Of a stretch of 49,096 nucleotides of DNA, positions 42,239 to 49,096 are shown piece after piece; within the stretch, counting starts at the first letter, position 1, and each line of letters starts with the position of its first letter. A program made the translations under genes and the position numbers. This stretch comes from Nemertoderma westbladi (Eukaryota > Xenacoelomorpha > Nemertodermatida > Nemertodermatidae). The DNA lies in the NCBI GenBank assembly GCA_032718475.1, contig JAUCBJ010008642.1:1-49096 (forward strand). Direction: 5' to 3'. The notes beneath the pieces were generated by a model, which had not been told where the DNA came from, ran no database searches, and saw only the letters and a list, made by a program, of their open reading frames with translations.

Positions 42239-42946
42239 TTATGTCAACTCCAGTGATATTCCAATTGCCAATCTTACCGATAATACTCTACTCTTTTGGA
42301 CATGGTTAATCCTGATCTCAAACAATTCATTATGGTTGATTGTATCAACGGATTCATTTTTGACACCACTGAGAGTCCAGCCTAATAATGTTTTTTCTGC
42401 ATAAGGTTGTGTATTGATGTCCTGTGGACGCGCTACTTCACCAATAGGTATATGTAATGCAGGTACATCATGTCCAATAAGAATATTCACAGTATCTATA
42501 TCTAGTTCTGGGTAGCTTAGGTCCACATCAGTTCGTTCCCACTGAAAATCATATTCAGGATAATAGTCAGCTGGTCGTTTATACTTGATGTTCAAATTTG
42601 GGAAAATCAGTGCTGATTCAATTTTTACATTCACATTTTCATATCCTTTCATAATACCTTCTATTGTGAATGAAACTTCACCTGACTCAATCATACCATT
42701 TCGATCATTCACTGTACTAAAGGAAACCTTCTTTGCTTCATAATCTAAATTTAACCATCTGCTCAAATCTGCATCGATCAAAGAGCAATCCGACCCATTA
42801 TCCAAAAAAGTTGTAATTGATCTCCCATTTTGGGATTTTATTCTAACTGGAATGATCTTTGAAAACACAGTCTTACGGCGCATTATAGAGTTCGTAGATA
42901 CTTCCTGAAATCCTGATAGATTTTCTGTAACTATCGTAGCCAACAA
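42239..42946 (-). pseudogene. BEL-3: retropepsin-like protease segment
   Basis: An open frame of about 235 residues on the minus strand, ahead of the RT in the same direction. It has FLDNGSDCSLIDADLS (protease active site in a DNGS rather than DSGS form), a long beta-rich stretch, NILIGHDVPALHI and AEKTLLGWTLSG, the arrangement between protease and RT in Pao elements. Gag is missing: the upstream side runs into the 62-bp minisatellite, whose unit is derived from the first codons of this segment. A frame break separates it from the RT part. Confidence 0.83.
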
Positions 42947-44046
42947 CTTATTGTTAGTTGGGGTAGTTATAACTCTGATAGATTTTCTGTAACTATCGTA
43001 GCCAACAACTTATTTTTAGTTGGGGTAGTTATAACTCTGATAGATTTTCTGTAACTTTCGTAGCCAACAACTAATTGTTAGTTCGGGTAGTTATAACTCT
43101 GATAGATTTTCTGTAACTATCGTAGCCAACAACTTATTGTTAGTTGGGGTAGTTATAACTCTGATAGATTTTCTGTAACTTTCGTAGCCAACAACTTATT
43201 GTTAGTTAGGGTAGTTATAACTCTGATAGATTTTCTGTAACTATCGTAGCCAACAACTTATTGTTAGTTCGGGTAGTTATAACTCTGATAGATTTTCTGT
43301 AACTATCGTAGCCAACAACTTATTGTTAGTTGGGGTAGTTATAACTCTGATAGATTTTCTTTAACTATCGTAGCCAACAACTTTTTGTTAGTTGGGGTAG
43401 TTATAACTCTGATAGATTTTCTGTAACTATCGTAGCCAACAACTTATTGTTAGTTGGGGTAGTTATAACTCTGATAGATTTTCTGTAACTATCGTAGCCA
43501 ACAACTTATTGTTAGTTGGGGTAGTTATAACTCTGATAGATTTTCTTTAACTATCGTAGCCAACAACTTATTGTTAGTTGGGGTAGTTATAACTCTGATA
43601 GATTTTCTTTAACTATCGTAGCCAACAACTTATTGTTAGTTGGGGTAGTTATAACTCTGATAGATTTTCTGTAACTATCGTAACCAACAACTTATTGTTA
43701 GTTGGGGTAGTTATAACTCTGATAGATTTTCTGTAACTATCGTAGCCAACAACTTATTGTTAGTTGGGGTAGTTATAACTCTGATAGATTTTCTTTAACT
43801 ATCGTAGCCAACAACTTATTGTTAGTTGGGGTAGTTATAACTCTGATAGATTTTCTTTAACTATCGTAGCCAACAACTTTTTTAGTTGGGGTAGTTATAA
43901 CTCTGATAGATTTTCTCTAACTATAGTAGCCAACAACTTATTGTTAGTTGGGGTAGTTATAACTCTGATAGATTTTCTCTAACTATAGTAGCCAACAACT
44001 TATTGTTAGTTGGGGTAGTTATAACTCTGATAGATTTTCTTTAACT
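42905..44046. repeat. 62-bp minisatellite, about 18 copies
   Basis: Head-to-tail units of 62 bp (CTCTGATAGATTTTCTGTAA, CTATCGTAGCCAACAACTTA and the TTGTTAGTTGGGGTAGTTATAA segment), with few changes such as GTAACT or TTAACT and GTTGGGG or GTTCGGG. The first unit at the left overlaps the start of the BEL-3 protease frame (minus strand LATIVTENLSG), so the array appears to have grown from that spot. Units contain an imperfect hairpin around AACAACTTATTGTT. One unit near 43880 is shortened. Confidence 0.93.
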
Positions 44047-44320
44047 AATGGTACCAAACAAAGCGGTATTCTCAGCCCTTACATATACAATTTATACATA
44101 GATGATTTAATCAAAGCTTTAAATAGATCAGGTTATGACTGTGTAATTAAAGTTAAACCCATTAATCACTTAGGATGCTGACGATCTGTCGCTCTTATCT
44201 AACACTGTCTATGGGTTGCAACTACTAATAAATAGTTGCAAAGAATCCGACCTTTTTTTTCAATTAAATTCAACGTTAAGGGGAGTAGTACAGGCACTCA
44301 AATTTATTTTCTGTCTCATC
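44047..44320 (+). pseudogene. LINE (non-LTR) reverse transcriptase fragment
   Basis: On the plus strand, starting right at the end of the minisatellite: NGTKQSGILSPYIYNLYIDDLI then LNRSGYDC and INHLG, a one-base shift near 44172, then DADDLSLLSNTVYGLQLLI. These are the conserved GxxQGxxLSPxLFNLYIDDL and xADDxxLLS regions of non-LTR retrotransposon RT (Jockey/CR1/RTE-like; not resolved further). Only about 85 codons remain and both sides are unrelated. Confidence 0.8.
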
Positions 44321-45744
44321 TAGAGCAGATTTTTATCAAGATTCCAAATTTGAAAACTGTTTAGCCAGATCTGTTTTACTTCTCAAGATATGGCTGTCTG
44401 ACCGATTGACTGTCGGTTTGTCCGTCAGTATGTCTGTCCGTCAATAAAAAGTAAATTATCTGCCTAAAATAATTCCCTATATGGGTTTTTGTTATATGGG
44501 TTGACTTCATTTCTGATATGTATTCAAATTTGGCCTCGTCGTTTCTGTCTGTATGCCTGTAAGTCTGTACGTCAAAATATAACCGACAGACTGACTGCCA
44601 AACAGACAATTTGGAGGTCATCAAATGTTGAAACTGTCACTCGAAATGAATTCCGCGACCAGGAAAACCCCGCTAGTTAAACTTTTAACTAGATTGTTTG
44701 CTCTTTTCTTATTTTTGACGGACAGATTGTCGGATAGTCAGAAAGACCGAAAGACTACCTACAGAAAATCAATATTTAATTTTAAGTGAAAACTGACATC
44801 AGAAATGAAATCAGCGACCAGGAACACCCCCATAGCAAAAGTCGTAGCTTAGTTTAATGCTTTCTATTTGCTAGGTATATATTGACAGACGTTATTTCAT
44901 AATAACAGACAGTTTTTGCGCGGGAAGGTTCAAATTTTAACTGAATTTTTCTCAAAATGCGTTTTTAGAATTTTTTTGGTACATGTTTCTCAGCTGCCAT
45001 TTGAGTTATAGAGTTAAAATGTCTCACTAGGAACATTTTTTACCGTAGAATAACGTAAACAAATTAGTTTATTTTATATTATGTAAGAATAAGTACCGAA
45101 CTGCGATTGTAATGTTTGTGATACTAATTATTTGGCTAAATTTTTTTAAAATTAGGACAATTTTTAAAAAAATAAGCTAATTCTATGAAAAAAAAATTGA
45201 AATTCAAAAAACCAATTAGTCTACCTGAAAGCCCGTTAATTTCTGGTTGGAATGCAAGAACAGTTGGCCTATAAAGTAATCTGATGCGTTCTAAAAGTGT
45301 ACTGAGACAGTAGTTTGTATTGATATCCCTCTCTATCTATTTTTCATGTGCTCCAGCTGGTGTTTTATCATTGGGCCTATGGCGTTTTTTCGTTTATGAC
45401 TATTTTTCGAGCCCACATTCTATGGACAGACATGGGACCAGCGGGAAATCGTTAACGAAATCGTTAGAGCCGTTTTTATATTATTTCGCCTCAAAATATT
45501 ACTATTATTACTATTATATAATAATATTATATTATTAAAATTATTTATTTGTTATTATATTATTATTTATTTATTTTATTAAATTTATTATCAAATTCTT
45601 ATTACAGAAAGTAACCTTCGGTTCCTACTATGATAATTATATCGTTTGTGCAATAAATTATTTTTGCCTGTCGTCTAGGATACGGCAAATGCTCTCGCTT
45701 TTGTCAGTTCATGATTTACTTTACTATATATTATATAAATACGT
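44321..45744. other. AT-rich region with old repeat remnants, no gene seen
   Basis: Clusters of GTCTGTCCGTC-like words (44390-44440, 44540-44600) and a pair of imperfect repeats (AATGAATTCCGCGACCAGG near 44645 and AATGAAATCAGCGACCAGG near 44804) suggest a decayed non-autonomous element. 45498-45610 is almost pure A/T built from TAT and ATT units. No exon with recognisable protein similarity was found. Confidence 0.5.
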
Positions 45745-45896
45745 TATTGTGTAATTATAATTATAATTATATAGAGTACATTACTTAATTATTGTACTAA
45801 GTGTTGTGGGTCTCTATATATAATATATGCTATCTATATGGCGAATTAAAATTTAATAATAATAATAATATAGTTAATAGTTAACAATAGTAGATT
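45745..45896 (-). other. 3' flank of FReD copy 2
   Basis: Matches 40430-40562 closely, including the TAA-unit run and GTTAACAATAGTAGATTCG next to the stop codon. Likely 3' untranslated or downstream sequence duplicated with the gene. Confidence 0.65.
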
Positions 45897-46956
45897 CGTT
45901 AAACTCTGATCTTCATTTCTATTTTCTCCATCGGTACGTAGCTGACAGGGTCAGTGAATGTGAACCAATGAGGTCCCTCCTGACCCCCCCTCCCGTAGAT
46001 GCCGTTTAGATTGGACCGGCTGCACCTCGATACCACCAAGCCCCTTTGTAGTCGGCGGCGCAGTTATCGGAAGAAGCATCGTTGTCGCGATCCTAGGTGG
46101 AGAACGGTTGTCCATTGAGGTAGCCAACCCCACCGGGACTCCCGTAAAGTATCGAATCACCAGCTGTACCGCTGTATCCGGATATCTGTAGCGTGTAATT
46201 ACTATTAGAATCACCGATACTGAAGTTATTATACTCGGCGTACTTGTGTTCTCCTCGGTACCAAAGATCGATCCTCAGTTTGACTCCGGCTTTGGTAAGT
46301 TTGTGGATGTTATCCAAACCTAGAAAAAACTCGCTCTCCACAAGACCAAATCCCGTAGTATACTGGCTCCATCCACGATAGAAATCTATTGATCCATCTA
46401 CCCGCCTCTGTATTACTATCCACGGACCTCCAGGGACTGAGTTGTCGCATCTAATGACCCCATTTAGTCCATTAGTATGGTTGACGAAGGTGATGGAACC
46501 TACTTCGAGTATTTAAACAAACCAACACGGGATGAAGCTGCGACAACATTTCCTCTAACTCGTTATTTCTTTCCTTTAGATCCCCAATACTTTCCACTGA
46601 CACTCGATTATTTTGAATTGTAATCTGGTCTTTTACTTTCCTTTATTATGATTATTTTGAATTGTAATCTGGTCTTTTATTTCTTTATTGTTCTTGTTAG
46701 ACATCATAACAAACAATGTTGCTAGTGCCGCTGTTACTAACACCACTACCAAGATCCCTCCAACAACCCCGACCCACCATCTCCTAACTGAAACAACTCG
46801 TCTCTTAGTAACTGATTTATTGTCACCTTCACTATTCTGTGACGGATTAGCAGGAATCACGTTCTCTGGAATAACTTCATAGACACCTTCCGTCGTCCCT
46901 GGAAATTCTTCCAGTCGGATTTCTGAATTAATATAACCACCGCCTTGTTGATCCAT
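45897..46956 (-). pseudogene. Type II membrane fibrinogen-related protein, copy 2, broken
   Basis: Reading on the minus strand from ATG 46954-46956 (context CAACATGG): a cytoplasmic tail of about 59 residues with GYINSE and VYEVI tyrosine motifs, a basic KRRVVSVRRW border, one membrane span (about 60-85, VGVVGGILVVVLVTAALATL), then a coiled-coil stalk (NKEIKDQITIQNNH). Frames shift at about 46640 and again near 46510 before the fibrinogen domain (RCDN, GGPWIVIQRRVDGSIDFYRGW, SEFFLGLDNIHKLT, LNGQPFST). A TAG sits near 46096 where fragment 1 has Tyr, and a base is lost in the WWYR region. It resembles FIBCD1-like tetherable lectins in layout. Pseudogene, or several sequence errors. Confidence 0.8.
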
Positions 46957-47640
46957 GTTGTAGATGAGTTAATGATTGATTGATCAGATAGTACAATGGC
47001 AAAGTTATAGCTTAAACTAGTCGACTTTAATAATCTTGATTTAAAAAAAACTAATAAATGTTTCGATAGTTTTATGAATTATAATAAGTCCTGTATTCTA
47101 ACTTTACAATAATTAGTAATAAATTACAACTTGTTCGTTAACTGTATGACCAAAAATATGAAGGATTCTTGTTTTGTTGACTAAGTAACCACCGCCAAAC
47201 CGCTGACCTAATCCTTCAGTTTTATAAGCCTTTCATATAATACAGTTAAATATTGGCAGAAATTATATTTAATACCAATGGAGGTGAATTACATTATTTT
47301 ACTGGGGCCAACAAACGTATACCATTACTATAGAATTGATCCCTACTATAAAATTATAACTAACTACTAACTAACATACGAGAGGGAATTCACAATAATG
47401 TTACTGGAGCCAAGAACTTGCCCATCTTTGTAAATACTTTTCTAATTCTTAGTAGGTGAACAAACATTCTTAATGGATAAACTAGCGGCCCCAATAATAC
47501 GTGATATAAACTAATTAATATAACAAAAATGTTAGTGGTTCATATAGGAAGGAAATAAAATTAATGTCGATTTATCAATGAAAAATTTAGAAAAGTTACA
47601 ATATATGTCGATATTCAATTGCCTGAGTTTCAGCAGCATC
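46957..47640. other. Upstream region of FReD copy 2, nothing recognised
   Basis: AT-rich sequence ahead of the ATG on the minus strand. It should contain any promoter and first exon of the FReD gene, but no convincing TATA box position, exon or repeat could be fixed. Confidence 0.4.
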
Positions 47641-47920
47641 TTTCTAATACTTATTTGCCAATAAATAACACGAGTGGGTCCTTCGTCCTGCAAGCGAACA
47701 AATATTATTACTAGCTGGAATATCCGAAACTTTTGCCGAAACGCAACTTTTTACCAAAACGCATCTTTTTTCCCGAATCGCGACTGTTGCCGAAACGAAA
47801 CTTTTTGCCGAAACGGAACTTTTTAGCCGAATCGCGGCTTTTTTTGCCGAAACGCGACAGTTGCCGAAACGCGAAGTAACCTTTCGGCAACTGAGCAACT
47901 TTGGATTGTAGAAACTCCAC
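47641..47920 (-). repeat. GCCGAAACG short tandem repeat, coding-like for RFGKK units
   Basis: From about 47720 to 47880 a GCCGAAACG-containing word recurs at about 17-19 bp spacing, with T-runs between. On the minus strand one phase reads SRFGKK, FRFGKKFRFGN, MRFGKKLRFGK, i.e. repeated Arg-Phe-Gly followed by two Lys. That is the pattern of amidated RFamide peptide precursors, but the frame (69 codons) begins with GTG, no signal peptide is seen, and the repeat alone could explain the pattern. Confidence 0.5.
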
Positions 47921-48550
47921 GAATTGTTCTTATCTGAGCGAATAGGTCAATTTTATCATGGACACAAGCTGTATTAACTTGTCTTTACGTACCACATCTG
48001 AATTATGATTCACTTTCCTTATAGTGTATTTCTATCGTCCCCTGGAAGTTCTACTCATGTGAAATAGTTGGGGATTAGTATGTACATCAGGTCTACCCGC
48101 AGATGTTTAAACATTGTGCCAAATCATCTCGAAACGGACGGATATATTCGTTCCATCCTGGTGGTATAATGGGCTACTGTCTATCGGTAGTTTTATTAGA
48201 TTAGTGGCTTCGTACAAAGCTAATGGTACAGTATAACCATCAATACAACTTATTAATTTCAATCCAGTTAAAGAAATCCCATAAATTCACATAAATTCAG
48301 ATGTGGATTTCAGTTGTTGCTTATATATCATACAATATATCTTGACTTCTTTCTGAACGGCTTCATGTACATAGCTTCAGCTGTAGATAAATAGATTTTG
48401 TGGAATCAGAATATTATATATATATGATTATATTATAATCATAAATTGGTTTGAATCTTGAAATTTTTGATTTTTTACACACTTGATATTTTCTCAAGTG
48501 TGTATTGAATACACCATGTCCTGGAATATAGTGTCGTTATTCAGATACCT
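47921..48550. other. Spacer, nothing recognised
   Basis: AT-rich sequence with no visible exon, RNA gene or repeat unit, except a short inverted pair ACACACTTGA/TCAAGTGTGT near 48477-48506. It lies where the fibrinogen domain of the next FReD-family fragment would be expected, and none is present. Confidence 0.4.
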
Positions 48551-48568
48551 GCCCCCCCCCCCCCCCCC
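48551..48568 (+). repeat. Poly-C run
   Basis: About 18 consecutive C bases directly beside the stalk repeat of the FReD fragment. Similar runs occur at 15703, 15898 and (as G) 16066. Such runs are prone to length error in assemblies. Confidence 0.8.
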
Positions 48569-48573
48569 TTTTA

Positions 48574-49096
48574 TCTGGTCTTTTATTTCTTTATTGTGAT
48601 TATTTTGAATTGTAATCTGGTCTTTTATTTATTTATTATGATTATTTGGTATTGTAATCTGGTCTTTTATTTCTTTATTATGATTATTTTGAATTGTAAT
48701 CTTGTCTTTTATATCTTTATTATGATTATTTTGAATTGTAATCTTGTCTTTTATTTCTTTATTATGATTATTTTGTATTTTTATCTGGTGTTTTATTTCT
48801 TTATTATGATTATTTTGAATTGTAATCTGGTCTTTTATTTCTTTATTATGATTATTTTGTATTGTAATCTGGTCTTTTATTTCTTTATTGTTCTTGTTAG
48901 ACATCATAACGAACAATGTTGCTAGTGCCGCTGCTACTAACAACACTACCAAGATCCCACCAACAACCCCGACCCACCATCTTCTAACCGAAACAACTCG
49001 TCTCTCAGTAACGGCTTTATTGCGTCCTATAACATTCTGTGACGTATGTTGTGGAATCGTATACTTTTCGGTCGAAATTCTATTGGAATTTTATAT
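48574..49096 (-). pseudogene. FReD-family 5' fragment with expanded stalk repeat, copy 3
   Basis: Minus strand, entering from the window edge. It has a cytoplasmic part with EKYTIPQ, the border TERRVVSVRRWW, the same membrane span as copy 2 (GILVVLLVAAALATLFVMM), and then seven exact 42-bp units (48576-48870) encoding 14-residue repeats of the type NKEIKDQITIQNNH, two heptads each, as expected for a coiled coil. Copy 2 has only about two units. One unit has a stop in place of Glu (about 48629), and the array ends in the poly-C run with no fibrinogen domain behind it, so this is probably a broken duplicate. The 5' end lies outside the window. Confidence 0.8.

Noticed and set aside
48596-48925. 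Plus-strand Ile/Phe/Leu-rich frame of 109 codons that looks like a membrane protein
   Set aside because: It is the reverse reading of the 42-bp stalk repeat; the minus strand fits the FReD family fragment and continues into its membrane span.
1-49096. tRNA, rRNA or small nuclear RNA genes
   Set aside because: No cloverleaf with A and B box, no rRNA core sequence and no snRNA-like block was recognised by eye; a covariance-model scan would be needed to exclude weak cases.

Overview
This is a eukaryotic, animal-type window dominated by repeats, with no bacterial-style operons, RNA genes or CRISPR arrays seen. The clues are BEL/Pao LTR retrotransposons with 5-bp target-site duplications, a LINE reverse-transcriptase fragment, long AT-rich non-coding stretches, and pieces of a fibrinogen-related domain (FReD) gene family coding for type II membrane proteins. 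A marine invertebrate is the best guess; the phylum cannot be fixed from the sequence alone.

Layout. (1) 71-7227, 25692-28241 and 40232-40364 are one ancestral locus, a tandem satellite now split by two retrotransposons. Its monomer is about 147 bp and carries a conserved CCGCTAGGGGGCG-type box that resembles the core of the CTCF binding motif. The arrays are punctuated by five copies of a 38-bp hairpin, most of them followed by a TATATATA/(TCTG)n microsatellite and a conserved tail, giving a super-unit of roughly 2.2 kb that looks like a DINE-1/Helentron- or pearl-like non-autonomous element arrayed in tandem. (2) 7228-25691 is BEL-1, an 18.5-kb BEL/Pao element with near-identical LTRs and TSD TACAC. 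It has a very long leader, a fused Gag-PR-RT frame cut by a 2.5-kb DNA insertion, damaged RT/RNase H, a full integrase frame, and a long 3' region holding two small conserved ORFs (called here ORFx and ORF3) and RNA-like hairpins. (3) 28242-40231 is BEL-2, a 12-kb related element with TSD ATCAG. Three in-frame internal deletions leave a Gag-PR-dominated reading frame, and its 3' half is duplicated by a template-switch-like join. (4) 1-70 (minus strand) is the start of a third LTR of the same family.

(5) 40365-49096 is a different neighbourhood, mostly coded on the minus strand. It holds a 3' fragment of a FReD gene abutting a damaged BEL/Pao PR-RT of another lineage, a 62-bp minisatellite that seems to have grown out of that retroelement's coding sequence, a LINE RT fragment, a nearly complete but broken FReD gene (cytoplasmic tail, TM, coiled-coil stalk, fibrinogen domain), a short tandem repeat, and a second 5' FReD-family fragment with an expanded 42-bp (14-residue) stalk repeat.

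How parts relate: within each BEL element the LTR, leader, Gag, PR, RT, RNase H and integrase would make a self-replicating unit. In both copies the unit is broken, so any recent movement probably relied on proteins supplied by an intact relative. The FReD fragments look like remnants of a tandemly duplicated receptor or lectin family. The most novel-looking items are the CTCF-like satellite, the ORFx/ORF3 accessory frames with their conserved RNA stems, and the variable-stalk FReD membrane proteins.
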